From G965267425 sp965267425 (GTDB lineage Bacteria > Bacteroidota > Bacteroidia > Flavobacteriales_E > Vicingaceae), in the NCBI GenBank assembly GCA_965267425.1, contig OZ253959.1:1364001-1428000 (forward strand): a stretch of 64,000 bases of DNA, given 5' to 3'. A program made the position numbers and the translations under genes. Positions within the stretch are counted from its first letter, which is position 1. Each line of letters starts with the position of its first letter. This document shows, piece after piece, positions 8,144 through 17,465 of this stretch. The notes below the pieces were generated by a model, which saw nothing but the letters and a program-made list of their open reading frames with translations, made no database searches and had not been told where the DNA came from.

Positions 8144-9979
8144 ATGAAAAAACGACTACACTTATTTGTATTAGCACTCTTTACAGGAGTGATTTCGCAG
8201 GCTCAAATCAAGTTTGATCCTACGATTCAAGTTGATTTTATTACCGATGAAGTATTGGTTCCGGCTTCACCATTGACGTATCAAATCCTTTTTATTGGAG
8301 GTGAGGATATGGTTCAGACAACAGCTACGTATGGTAACAGCGCAGGTACTCAACCGGCTAAGGAATGGCATGATTTCATTGGATTTACTCCTGATACATC
8401 TGATGAAAGTATAGGGTGGATTTCTGTTAACCACGAAATGATTGTTCAAGATGACAAGATTGGTGATGGTGGTGGAATGACTGTATTCCGGGTAGATAGA
8501 GATCCTGAAACAGACACCTTGATAGTTATTGACCAAACGTTGTCTGATGGAAGAACAGGAAAATTCTTCAATGTAGATTTCGCAAATACTACTGGTGAAA
8601 CAGGCATGAACTGTGGAGGTATTACTTCTACTGTTGACGGAAGAATCTGGACTGCAGAGGAATGGTTCAGATCTGACAACAATTCGATTGCTGATAGAGA
8701 TGTTTCAGATTTCATCATTGGAACAGGTACGGTAAATGGTCAGTCCTCTTCAGCAGGCTTTCCTGGATTCGATGGCGACACTGTTGCCAAGTACCAAAAC
8801 TATAACTACATGACAGAAATCGACCCAAGAGAAGCGGTTGCTATCCGAAAGCAATACAACTGGGGAAGACAGCCATTTGAAGGTGGAGTGGTGATGCCTG
8901 ACAACAAGACAGTTTACACGGGTGCTGATGATACTCCAGGGTTCCTTACCAAATTTGTTGCTGATAACGAAGGTGATTTTACTTCTGGTAAAACATATGT
9001 ATACAAACAAGATGGAGGTTCAAACAAATGGGTTGAAATCGATAACACTGATTTGGACAAAATGCTTGACTTTAAAAACCAAGCAGTTGCCGCTGGCGGA
9101 ACCATGTTCAATCGTCTGGAGTGGGTAATTTACAGCCATGAAACTGAAAAGGTATATATCGCTGAAACAGGTCGTGACAATCCAGGTTCAAGATGGATTG
9201 ACGAAGATTTGGCAGGAGGTGTTCATGCGTTGCACACCATTGCAAGGGCCAACAGTCAGGGAACACATCCTGACAGTTCTGACTACTGGGATTTCTATGG
9301 AAGAGTATTGGAATTCGATCCATCTACAGATGAAGTAGAAGTTTTCTTAGAAGCAGGTCCTCATTTTGAAAGCTCTCCAACCATTTCCAATTACCCAAGT
9401 GTTCATTTGTCAAATCCTGATGGATTGGGAATGATCACAATTGAAGGTCAAGATTACTTATTAATTTGTGAAGACTTGAACGGTACTTCCAACGGACGTG
9501 TGCCGGCTGGAATCACTAACCGAGCTTGTGAATTATACATGTTGGATTTGAGCATTGAGACTCCTTCGTTGAATGACTTGGTGCGAATATCCGTTACTCC
9601 AATTGGTGCCGAAATTACAGGTGCTACTTCTACTCCTGATGGAAAAACCTTATTGGTAAACTCGCAACATCCATCAACTGATAATCCCTTCCCTTATAAC
9701 CACTCACTCACGTATGCCCTGACGGGATGGGATCAATTGCCATCTGGCATTTTTGATAAGCCTGCGTTTTCTTCAGATGAAGAATTCCAGGTTTATCCAA
9801 ACCCTGCATCCCGTTACATTTACCTAAATCGGCGGATGGATGTTGCGATTTATAGCATTACTGGCGAACGTATCAGCGTTCATCGTCAAGTTGACCAAGT
9901 AGACATTTCTACTTATAATAATGGAACCTATTTCATTCAGTCTGAAACAGGAAACACTAAAAAATTGGTCATTAAATAA
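8144..9979 (+). CDS. PhoX-like (DUF839) secreted phosphatase with T9SS domain
   Basis: A 611-residue protein with a signal peptide ending SQAQ (about residue 21). Residues about 45-510 form a PhoX/DUF839-type propeller: GWISVNHEM at 91-99, NCGGITSTxDGRIWTAEEW at about 162-180 (PhoX has NCSGG...TxEE with the iron-binding Cys and Glu), LLICEDLNG, and near the end GAEITGATSTPDGKTLLVN, the typical last blade. PhoX enzymes are Ca/Fe-dependent phosphomonoesterases. The active-site Cys and several Glu are present, so activity is plausible but divergent. The last about 70 residues are a T9SS sorting domain (VYPNPASRYIYLN). It sits upstream of a MauG-like gene, separated by a terminator. Confidence 0.85.
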   Translation: MKKRLHLFVLALFTGVISQAQIKFDPTIQVDFITDEVLVPASPLTYQILFIGGEDMVQTTATYGNSAGTQPAKEWHDFIGFTPDTSDESIGWISVNHEMIVQDDKIGDGGGMTVFRVDRDPETDTLIVIDQTLSDGRTGKFFNVDFANTTGETGMNCGGITSTVDGRIWTAEEWFRSDNNSIADRDVSDFIIGTGTVNGQSSSAGFPGFDGDTVAKYQNYNYMTEIDPREAVAIRKQYNWGRQPFEGGVVMPDNKTVYTGADDTPGFLTKFVADNEGDFTSGKTYVYKQDGGSNKWVEIDNTDLDKMLDFKNQAVAAGGTMFNRLEWVIYSHETEKVYIAETGRDNPGSRWIDEDLAGGVHALHTIARANSQGTHPDSSDYWDFYGRVLEFDPSTDEVEVFLEAGPHFESSPTISNYPSVHLSNPDGLGMITIEGQDYLLICEDLNGTSNGRVPAGITNRACELYMLDLSIETPSLNDLVRISVTPIGAEITGATSTPDGKTLLVNSQHPSTDNPFPYNHSLTYALTGWDQLPSGIFDKPAFSSDEEFQVYPNPASRYIYLNRRMDVAIYSITGERISVHRQVDQVDISTYNNGTYFIQSETGNTKKLVIK

Positions 9980-10002
9980 GTTGTTCAACTAACTTAATAG
10001 AT

Positions 10003-10034
10003 TCCCCGGACTCCTTATGGTCCGGGGATTTTTT
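10003..10034 (+). terminator. Intrinsic terminator after the PhoX-like gene
   Basis: Nine-base-pair GC-rich stem (10003-10011 with 10020-10028, TCCCCGGAC arm), 8-nt loop and a run of six T. It separates the PhoX-like gene from the next gene, which starts only 6 bp further on, so the peroxidase is either read through or has its promoter inside the upstream gene. Confidence 0.9.
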
Positions 10035-10039
10035 GCCTT

Positions 10040-11947
10040 ATGAAATTTGTGAAACCCATTGTATTAGTCATCTTATTTGCCATAGGAATTTCTGCCATCA
10101 ATAATCCTAATGAACCATCTCCTGCGCAAATCATATCTAACTGGTATCAGGGATCTACTAATGATATTTTAAAAAATCTCATTGAATTTGGTGATGAAAT
10201 CATGTTGGGTAATAACGAATCTGTGATGACATCATACAGGCAATTTAGAGAAGCATACAAACAAATTGAATTCTTGATTGCTTATCTGAATCCACAGGAT
10301 TTTACCATGAACATCAATGGTGCGCCGTTGAAGAAGATGGCTATTGATACGGATGGTCCCGAGGTACTAAACCCATCAGGAATTCAAGTGATTGACGAAT
10401 TGGTTTCAGAAGATCGAATTGATAAGCAAGCGATATTGGCAGAAGTAAATAAGTTGATTTCTCATTTCCATAGATTGCACAACGCCTCTAAGCATCAAAC
10501 ACTTTATGACAGGTACATATTTGAAGCCATCCGAACACACGTCACTTATATAACAACCTTAAGTATTTCTGGATTTGATACACCAGGCACATTGCTAGGG
10601 CTTTCCGATTCTAAAGTGGCATTGGATAATATGCAATGGTGCTTTCAGCAATACCAAAAAGAAATTGAATCCAAAGATGCGATGCTGTTCAAACAGTCAA
10701 ATCAGCTGTTTGAAGATGGAAAATCGGCCTTGCAACCTGCAGATTTTAACACATTTGATCGATTTACATTTACACGAGATGTATTGAATCCACTTAATGC
10801 TTATCTCCTAAAAACACAATATGCATTGGGTATCGAATTTCGAAGTGAAGTAGAATTTCAGCCCGTTCCGGTCAACTTTAAATCGCCACATGTGTTTTCA
10901 GGAAATTATCTCAATGATGCTTATTTCAAACCCTTTGCTACTAATAATGAAAACGAAGTTCAGGAGTTGGGACGAACCTTATTTTTTGATCCCATTTTGT
11001 CTGCTAATAATGAAAGGGCATGCGCTTCATGTCATGCTCCAGAAAAAGCGTTTAGTGAAGACTTGAGTAAAAGCCTTGCATTTGATGGTAAAGTTGAATT
11101 AAAAAGAAATGCCATGACCTTGGCAAATTCAGTTTATGCACATGACTTTTTTTATGATTTACGTGCAGGTGATTTGTCCATGCAGTTTGAACATGTGGTT
11201 ATGAATCCCGGTGAGTTCAACACCACCTATAAAGAAGTGCGCGAAAAAATAAATGGATGTGAAGAGTATGTTGAACTATTTGAAAAAGCATTCCAACTCA
11301 ACGGAAAATCTATCCGAAAAGATCACATCAATAGAGCATTAAAAACGTATGTTGCATCCTTAGTTGCCATGAATAGCCCGTTTGATAAAATGATGAGAAA
11401 TGAAGCAGAAGTTTCAATTGATGTAAAAGAAGGTTACAATTTATTTATGGGCAAAGCTTCCTGCGGTACTTGTCATTTCCCACCCACATTTGCAGGTTTA
11501 AGGCCACCCGATTATATTGATACGGAATCTGAAGTTCTTGGGGTTCCTGTAAACAATGATTATGATAATGCCGTTTTGGATGATGACAGTGGTCGTTTCA
11601 ACAGTGGCAGACCCCTGGATTGGATGGATCATCATAAACGTTCTTTCAAAACGGTTACGGTTCGAAACGCTGAACTATCTGGCCCTTATTTTCACAATGG
11701 GTCAGCCAAAACGTTAGAAGATGTGGTTGATTTTTACAACCGGGGTGGAGGATTGGGATTGGGACTGGATGTGCCTAATCAGACGTTGCCAGAAGATTCT
11801 TTGGCGTTAACGGAATCCGAAAAAAAGCAACTTATTCGTTTTCTTAACTCACTCACCGATATAAGTGATCTAATAGGCGAACCTGAGCATTTGCCAAAAT
11901 GCCATGAGCCTTCTCTTACGAATCGAAACATTGGCGGTAAATACTAA
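10040..11947 (+). CDS. Di-heme cytochrome c peroxidase/MauG-type protein with imelysin-like N-terminus
   Basis: A 635-residue exported protein. The N-terminal hydrophobic segment (residues 4-20) is a signal. Residues about 30-290 are all helical (YRQFREAYKQIEFLIAYLNP) and resemble the helical fold of imelysin-type proteins. The C-terminal part is a bacterial cytochrome c peroxidase/MauG domain with heme sites CASCH (328-332) and CGTCH (475-479), conserved LGRTLFFDPxLS before heme 1, and FKTVTVRN...PYFHNGSAKTLEDVVDFYNRGGG. The family reduces peroxide or oxidises protein side chains in the periplasm. It follows PhoX and precedes a metal transporter by 5 bp, which suggests co-transcription with the transporter. 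Confidence 0.88.
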   Translation: MKFVKPIVLVILFAIGISAINNPNEPSPAQIISNWYQGSTNDILKNLIEFGDEIMLGNNESVMTSYRQFREAYKQIEFLIAYLNPQDFTMNINGAPLKKMAIDTDGPEVLNPSGIQVIDELVSEDRIDKQAILAEVNKLISHFHRLHNASKHQTLYDRYIFEAIRTHVTYITTLSISGFDTPGTLLGLSDSKVALDNMQWCFQQYQKEIESKDAMLFKQSNQLFEDGKSALQPADFNTFDRFTFTRDVLNPLNAYLLKTQYALGIEFRSEVEFQPVPVNFKSPHVFSGNYLNDAYFKPFATNNENEVQELGRTLFFDPILSANNERACASCHAPEKAFSEDLSKSLAFDGKVELKRNAMTLANSVYAHDFFYDLRAGDLSMQFEHVVMNPGEFNTTYKEVREKINGCEEYVELFEKAFQLNGKSIRKDHINRALKTYVASLVAMNSPFDKMMRNEAEVSIDVKEGYNLFMGKASCGTCHFPPTFAGLRPPDYIDTESEVLGVPVNNDYDNAVLDDDSGRFNSGRPLDWMDHHKRSFKTVTVRNAELSGPYFHNGSAKTLEDVVDFYNRGGGLGLGLDVPNQTLPEDSLALTESEKKQLIRFLNSLTDISDLIGEPEHLPKCHEPSLTNRNIGGKY

Positions 11948-11952
11948 ATACA

Positions 11953-12651
11953 ATGAAAGACAAAGTAAAAACTCTAACATCTATGCCTATCAAAAACTGG
12001 TTACCAAAGGAAAAAGCATTACTCATTTGTATTGTGATCACATTAATGGTAATGGTCTTGGAATTTGTGTTTAGTTATATCAGTCACAGTCTGATGTTGT
12101 TCTCAGATGGTGTGCACATGTTTACGCATGCCTTGTCATTGATTATTACGTTGATATCCATTCTTATTGCCAAAAAAATTAAAAACAAGTCGGTTGAATT
12201 GATTGCTGTGACTATTAACGGTATGATGTTGTTTTATTTTGGGTTGTTTATCTTTTTTGAATCCATTGATCGAATCATAACTCCCGAGCCAATTAACATA
12301 TCCTATACAGTAGGAATAGCCTGTATTGGACTTGTGGTTAACTTGTTTACGGCTTATTTGTTATATCAGTCAGGCATTGAAGATTTGAATACCAAAAGTG
12401 CTTTTGCTCACATGATGGCAGATACGTTGATGTCTGTGGCCATTGTGGTAGGAGCAGGAGTTATTTACTTTACGAATTTTTATGTGATAGATGCTTTGTT
12501 GAGTATAATTGTTTCCATTCTGGTCATGAAATGGGCTTTCGATTTATTGAATAAAATCGCAAGAATATTGAGATTGACCGGAGCGGCGAAAAAAGTCCTT
12601 CAGAAAAAGCCTGTACCTCAGGGAAGTCCTGATTCAGTCAGTCAACTATAG
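11953..12651 (+). CDS. CDF-type metal efflux protein, short form
   Basis: A 232-residue protein with six predicted membrane helices. The CDF site-A residues are visible: SDGVHMFTH in helix 2 (H55, H59) and HMMAD in helix 5 (H153, D157). An H-x3-H in helix 2, where the common Zn transporters have H-x3-D, is the pattern I know from DmeF-like cobalt/nickel exporters; metal choice is therefore inference. The usual cytoplasmic C-terminal domain of about 80 residues is absent: only about 35 residues follow helix 6. It starts 5 bp after the peroxidase gene. It overlaps the convergent methyltransferase by 6 bp. Confidence 0.82.
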   Translation: MKDKVKTLTSMPIKNWLPKEKALLICIVITLMVMVLEFVFSYISHSLMLFSDGVHMFTHALSLIITLISILIAKKIKNKSVELIAVTINGMMLFYFGLFIFFESIDRIITPEPINISYTVGIACIGLVVNLFTAYLLYQSGIEDLNTKSAFAHMMADTLMSVAIVVGAGVIYFTNFYVIDALLSIIVSILVMKWAFDLLNKIARILRLTGAAKKVLQKKPVPQGSPDSVSQL

Positions 12652-13359
12652 TTTTTTCCAAACACCCAAGAGGGACTTGCCAATTGCATGACCCAAAATT
12701 GGATCAGCCATTTTCGAAAGAGGGACAATGGTCTTATCCCAAAAGTGGATTTGTTTCAATGTCGGATATTTTTGGGTGAGAAACCATTTGTTCACCAGAG
12801 AAGCTGTAGTGCCAACAATGTCAAGGTATTGTAATTTTTCACGCTGCCAAGACTCACCAATAGCTTGTTTCAATGACTTTTTTGTGTATCTCCTGAAATG
12901 CCCAATTTCCTTGTCAAAAGGGCTATAGAGATAGGGTAGTGAGGGCACGAGAATAACCAGATACCCACCGGGTTTTAATAATGAATGCGCAACTCGTATT
13001 TCAGCTGCATCGTCTTCAATGTGTTCAATTACATCGATGTACAAGAGCGTATCATACTTTTCCGGCTGATTCAAATCGCCGGAATAACCATTGACAATAT
13101 CCACCCTTTTCATCAATTCAGTTGATACATGGTTGGGAATGTCAGCAGTCAGTTGTTTATCGGGTTCCAGGCATACCCATGTATTAATGCGTTCTGAAGA
13201 TTCCAATAGATAAGTTGTATTGGCTCCGATTCCTGCACCTACTTCCAATATATTCTTCCCTAAATAGGGAATCACCTTATCACCCCAATATTTTTTCCAA
13301 TTCTTAGCGTGTTTGAACAATTCAAGTTCATTGCCTATGTAGGAGTCACTTGCAGACAT
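12646..13359 (-). CDS. Class I SAM-dependent methyltransferase
   Basis: A 237-residue cytoplasmic protein when started at the ATG at 13359 (MSASDSYIG). An ATG-like start upstream at 13503 would add 48 residues that are antisense to the neighbouring lipoprotein gene and look random, so I reject it. Motif I is ILEVGAGIGANT. The acidic motif II is CLEPD, and DTLLYIDVIEHIEDD, LLKPGGYLVILVPSLPYLYSPFD and GHFRRYTKKSL follow. This is the Methyltransf_11/12 pattern common in polysaccharide and lipid loci (YSPFD...GHFRRY is typical of that branch). Substrate unknown. Confidence 0.88.
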   Translation of the reverse strand: MSASDSYIGNELELFKHAKNWKKYWGDKVIPYLGKNILEVGAGIGANTTYLLESSERINTWVCLEPDKQLTADIPNHVSTELMKRVDIVNGYSGDLNQPEKYDTLLYIDVIEHIEDDAAEIRVAHSLLKPGGYLVILVPSLPYLYSPFDKEIGHFRRYTKKSLKQAIGESWQREKLQYLDIVGTTASLVNKWFLTQKYPTLKQIHFWDKTIVPLSKMADPILGHAIGKSLLGVWKKL

Positions 13360-13445
13360 GCGTCCGAAGGTATAAAAGATAGTGACATAAAGCGTAGGCT
13401 GGTTGTTTAATGTCCTATATTTATCGCCACTTTTTGAAGAAGGAT

Positions 13446-13874
13446 ATGAAAAAAACAATGTTAGTATTAATGGTGTTTTTGATGGCGGCATGCCAACCTT
13501 CACTTAATTACTTGACTTCTGAAGATATTCTTGCTAAAAAGGATCAATCCTTTAATTCATTTATCAAAGGTCAAATTGTTGATGTACAAGATGTTATGGG
13601 TGAATCATTTCCATGTAATGAACATGCCTGCTTTGGTAGAATAGCAATCCTTGAAATCGATAAAAAAGGAAAGAATTATCACGGTCAATATTTCAAAGGT
13701 GATACCTTAGATGTTTACTTCGAGTTGTCCATGTCACCGACTTCAAAGATTTTTCCGGAGTTGGTGAAACCGCTAAAGGGTTTGAAAAAAGGGAGTATCT
13801 TTCGGGCCGAATTGTTTGAGCAACCGGGTAGCGCAATTCCAAATCGTATACAACTTTACGCAGTTGAAAAATGA
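13446..13874 (+). CDS. Small lipoprotein, 142 aa
   Basis: Started at the ATG at 13446, because it gives a clean lipoprotein signal (MKKTMLVLMVFLMAAC; Cys 16). A longer start at 13410 would only add a non-signal leader. The mature domain is a small beta-barrel-like fold with paired Cys (FPCNEHACFG) and strands IAILEIDKKGKNY and DTLDVYFEL, suggestive of an OB-like periplasmic domain. It overlaps the next gene by 4 bp (ATGA), so it is translationally coupled to the large T9SS protein and may help it. Family not recognised. Confidence 0.75.
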   Translation: MKKTMLVLMVFLMAACQPSLNYLTSEDILAKKDQSFNSFIKGQIVDVQDVMGESFPCNEHACFGRIAILEIDKKGKNYHGQYFKGDTLDVYFELSMSPTSKIFPELVKPLKGLKKGSIFRAELFEQPGSAIPNRIQLYAVEK

Positions 13875-16582
13875 AAAGATTACTTAAAGTCGGGTTGTTT
13901 TTGATATTGGCAGCAGGCATTGTTTGGTTTCCAAAGAAGCCGTGTTGCGAATCAACATCTTGCGAAAAACCGGAACCCACACCGGAAGGAAGATTTGAAT
14001 TTGAATTGATGCGATTGGCAGATCCTGCCACTGGTGAGATACCCGACAATATTCGTATGAGAGAATTGGCTTACGCATCTAAATTGCCTAAACGCGATCA
14101 AAATGCTAAATCGGGTTCTCAGGACTTTGTGCACATTGGACCTTACAATGTAGGTGGTAGAACACGTGCATTGGCTATTGATGTTGCCAATACGTCCACC
14201 TATTTCGCTGGAGGTGTATCGGGAGGACTGTGGAAATCAACCAATGAAGGGGTTAGCTGGTACCGGGTAACAAAAAAGGAGGACCATGCTGCGGTTTCTT
14301 GTATAGCACAAGATGTGCGAAGCGGGAAAACCAATATATGGTATTACGGTTCAGGAGAGAGCATTGGAAATTCAGCCAGTAAAAGTTTTTCGGCGTACTA
14401 CAGAGGTAGTGGCATGTATAAATCTACAGATGGAGGTGAAACCTGGACCGTACTTAGTGAGACATCAGGACCCGTCAATTCTGACTTTGACTGGGAATTT
14501 ATTTATCGAATCGCTGTAGATCCAGTACGTCAAGACAGTGATATCATTTATGCTGCTATTAAAACGGGAATTGTCAGGAGTAATGACGGTGGTCAAACAT
14601 GGAGACATTCCCTGGAGGTAACACCTGATGCCAATTTTACCGAAGTGAAAATTACATCAACCGGGATTCTATATGCTACTGTTTCTTCCGATGCGCAAAC
14701 TGGACAAGGTTTTTGGCGTTCCACAGACGGGTTTAACTGGACCAATATTCGACCATCTAACTACCCTGGTTCCTTTCAACGAACATTAATGGATATTCCT
14801 TCCAGTAATGAAGATTTGGTATTTTATTTTGGTGGAACAAATGGTGCCGGCGCAAATGGCTATAGTTTATGGAAATATGAGTACTTAAGTGGTAATGGTG
14901 CTGGTTCTGGAGGAAATTGGACCAACCTGACTCCTCAAATACCAGATACCAACATCAACATTTTTAACGGGTATTGTATGGTCATAAAAGTAAAACCCGA
15001 TGATCCCGATGTAATTTTTATCGGTGGTAATAATTTGTATCGTTCCACCACAGGTTTTAGGGATACCATAAATAATTTTCAGGTAGGAGGGAACAGCGTT
15101 TATGGAGATACCACTTTTCATAATCGCTCTGGCAGACAACATGCGGATCAACAAAATATGGTCTTTCATCCAACCGATCCGGACATATTGCTTTCTTCCA
15201 CAGACGGAGGTGTGCATAGAACATTGAATCCGGCAGGAACGGTTATCAATTGGGAATCGTTAAACAACGGTTACGTAACTTCTCAGTTTTATGGCATAGC
15301 CTTGGATCATGGTACAGAAGGAAGTGAAGTAGTGATTGGTGGATTACAGGATCAGGGAACGTATTGGACCAATTCACATGTACCTGTTGTGGACTGGGTG
15401 TCTGTTCGAGGTGCGGATGGTGCACACGTGGCAGTTGAAGATGGTGGAGGTGCGTATTATGTGAGCACCCAATATGCCAATATTCGAAGAATGATATTTG
15501 ATAGTGTGGGTGGAAGAATTTCTTCAAAAAAGGTAATGCCTCCTTCTTTACCTACTGGAAGTGGATCTGAATTGCTATTCGTACATCCATTCACCTTAGA
15601 TCCGGTAGACAATACCATTATGTATCTTCCTTACGATGGTGATGTTTGGAGGAATACAGACCTACCTGCTGCCGATTCAGGTGACTTGTCCACCTGGAGA
15701 GAAATATCCACGGGTGGAGGATTAATTACGGCTATTGCAGCCAGTGAAAGTGAACAAGGGGTTGTGTATTATGGAACAAGTAATAGAAGAATTTACCGAC
15801 TGGATAATGCACATACGGCCAATCAGGTTGCGGAAAAATTAATTTCCGGTGACATCACTGTTGGATCATACACAAGTTGTGTGGCTATCGATCCTAATGA
15901 TGCCGATAAAGTCATTGTTGTGTATTCCAATTACAATACCATTAGTTTGTGGTATACAGAAGATGCCGGTGACAATTGGAAGCCCATTGAAGGAAATTTA
16001 CGTGGAAATGCCGATCCAAGTTTACCCGATCAATTTTATTACATCAGCGATGGGCCTTCGGTTAGGTGGGCAGAAATCATACCTACATCAACCGGAAACC
16101 GATATTTTTTGGGGACAAGTGTTGGTGTCTTTTCCACCAATCTTCTTCAGGGAGACAGCACCATATGGGTTCAGGAAGGTGCAGAAACCATCGGCAATGT
16201 TGTGGTGGACATGTTAGATTATCGACATAGTGATCAAATGATGATTGCCGGAACTCATGGCAATGGGATTTATGCAACCAATGTGATCAAGAATTTTTTA
16301 TCAGATGAAATTAATGTTGACGAACCTGAATTGGATTGGTCAGTATTTCCAAATCCTACTTTTCAGTACGTAAACGTGACTTTTGATTTACCAAAACAAA
16401 GTTTGATGGAGGTTTCTATCCTAAATGGACATGGAAAACTTATGCAACACCTTCCTGGCAGGATCAGTTCCTCAGGGGTTCAAACCATGACCCTTGACTT
16501 ATTTGGTTATCCTGCTGGAATATACTACATCAGCATTTTATCCGATGGTCATCGATATCTAAAAAAGGTGATCAAGCACTAA
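13871..16582 (+). CDS. T9SS-secreted Asp-box (sialidase/sortilin-like) propeller protein
   Basis: A 903-residue protein with a hydrophobic N-terminus (residues 5-20) and several Cys just after it. Multiple Asp-box (BNR) turns S-x-D-x-G-x-x-W are visible: STNEGVSW, STDGGETW, SNDGGQTW, STDGFNW, TEDAGDNW. The spacing fits a VPS10/sortilin-like or xyloglucanase-like double propeller. The C-terminus is a T9SS sorting domain (VFPNPTFQYVNVTF ... YLKKVIKH). Catalytic residues cannot be named, so glycoside hydrolase or binding roles are both open. It starts within the stop of the small lipoprotein gene (4-bp overlap) and is followed by a terminator. Confidence 0.88.
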   Translation: MKRLLKVGLFLILAAGIVWFPKKPCCESTSCEKPEPTPEGRFEFELMRLADPATGEIPDNIRMRELAYASKLPKRDQNAKSGSQDFVHIGPYNVGGRTRALAIDVANTSTYFAGGVSGGLWKSTNEGVSWYRVTKKEDHAAVSCIAQDVRSGKTNIWYYGSGESIGNSASKSFSAYYRGSGMYKSTDGGETWTVLSETSGPVNSDFDWEFIYRIAVDPVRQDSDIIYAAIKTGIVRSNDGGQTWRHSLEVTPDANFTEVKITSTGILYATVSSDAQTGQGFWRSTDGFNWTNIRPSNYPGSFQRTLMDIPSSNEDLVFYFGGTNGAGANGYSLWKYEYLSGNGAGSGGNWTNLTPQIPDTNINIFNGYCMVIKVKPDDPDVIFIGGNNLYRSTTGFRDTINNFQVGGNSVYGDTTFHNRSGRQHADQQNMVFHPTDPDILLSSTDGGVHRTLNPAGTVINWESLNNGYVTSQFYGIALDHGTEGSEVVIGGLQDQGTYWTNSHVPVVDWVSVRGADGAHVAVEDGGGAYYVSTQYANIRRMIFDSVGGRISSKKVMPPSLPTGSGSELLFVHPFTLDPVDNTIMYLPYDGDVWRNTDLPAADSGDLSTWREISTGGGLITAIAASESEQGVVYYGTSNRRIYRLDNAHTANQVAEKLISGDITVGSYTSCVAIDPNDADKVIVVYSNYNTISLWYTEDAGDNWKPIEGNLRGNADPSLPDQFYYISDGPSVRWAEIIPTSTGNRYFLGTSVGVFSTNLLQGDSTIWVQEGAETIGNVVVDMLDYRHSDQMMIAGTHGNGIYATNVIKNFLSDEINVDEPELDWSVFPNPTFQYVNVTFDLPKQSLMEVSILNGHGKLMQHLPGRISSSGVQTMTLDLFGYPAGIYYISILSDGHRYLKKVIKH

Positions 16583-16644
16583 TGCATTTCACGCACCAGA
16601 TGGTGACAAATAATTCCATTTAAGCAAAAGAATCAGACGCAATT

Positions 16645-16670
16645 GACAATGCAATGATTGTCCTTTTTTT
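16645..16670 (+). terminator. Intrinsic terminator after the Asp-box protein
   Basis: Six-base-pair stem GACAAT/ATTGTC (16645-16650 with 16657-16662), 6-nt loop, then C and seven T. It lies about 60 bp after the stop at 16582 and before the WYL regulator. Confidence 0.75.
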
Positions 16671-16728
16671 GCTTGCACTAAAGCAATGATATTTTTACTT
16701 TCATGCATCAAACATTGTTAAAACAATC

Positions 16729-17409
16729 ATGAACCGTATGGACCGCCTGCTCTCTTCTGTAACGGTGTTGCAGTCGAGAAAATATACTTCGCTGGAATAT
16801 TTGGCCGATCTGTATGATGTTAGTGAACGAACCGTTTATCGTGATTTGAAATCCCTGGGAGAAATTGGCATTCCCATAGGATTTGAACCCAATAGAGGTT
16901 ATTTTTTGGTGGACGGATATTTCATGGCCCCTTCTTCATTTTCAAAAGAAGAAGCCAATGCGTTGTTGTTGGTAGAACCGCTGGCACATAAATTTACGGA
17001 TGATGCTTCTGGAAAATTTTTTCAAAGTGCTATGGTGAAAATTAAGGCTACGTTAAAGCCGCCTTTGAAAGCACAAATCTCAGAACTTCAAGAACGAATT
17101 AAAATCTATACCCCACCTCAGGAAACCGAATCAAATCGGTATTTGATGGATATTCAACAAGCCATTACATTTCATAAACAGTTGAAAATTAAATACACCA
17201 ACAACCAGGGAATTCAATCAGAACGAATCATTGAGCCTATTGGCTTAACCTATTATGGACAGGATTGGCATGTAATAGGGTGGTGTTGGAACCGCAATGC
17301 TTACCGTGATTTCAAAACCACTCATATAGCTGATTTGAGTGTATTGAAATCGGATTTTGAAAAGAAAGATCACAGTGATTTAAACGAATACATTCAACAA
17401 TTGAATTGA
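16729..17409 (+). CDS. WYL-domain transcriptional regulator (DeoR-like HTH)
   Basis: A 226-residue cytoplasmic protein. Residues about 5-60 form an HTH_11 domain (SLEYLADLYDVSERTVYRDLKSL, here split by the helix-turn). A linker and a WYL domain follow (about 135-205), with IEPIGLTYYGQDWHVIGWC and RDFKTTHIADL. WYL regulators bind a ligand, often a nucleic acid or nucleotide, and control stress, repair or defence genes. It is followed by a zinc-ribbon gene after 56 bp, a pairing I know from other Bacteroidota, which suggests joint regulation. The start ATG at 16729 could also be the second Met (16738). Confidence 0.9.
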   Translation: MNRMDRLLSSVTVLQSRKYTSLEYLADLYDVSERTVYRDLKSLGEIGIPIGFEPNRGYFLVDGYFMAPSSFSKEEANALLLVEPLAHKFTDDASGKFFQSAMVKIKATLKPPLKAQISELQERIKIYTPPQETESNRYLMDIQQAITFHKQLKIKYTNNQGIQSERIIEPIGLTYYGQDWHVIGWCWNRNAYRDFKTTHIADLSVLKSDFEKKDHSDLNEYIQQLN

Positions 17410-17465
17410 TCACTGACATAGGGTTGTCAGTAGGGGTTAGTTTCTTGCCGGAAACTAAACTCTAA

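Noticed and set aside
13360..13503. Longer start for the methyltransferase at 12646-13359
   Set aside because: The added 48 residues are antisense to the neighbouring lipoprotein signal peptide and show no conserved motif.
14885..15527. Minus-strand ORFs inside the Asp-box protein
   Set aside because: Shadow frames of the repetitive coding strand with no family features.
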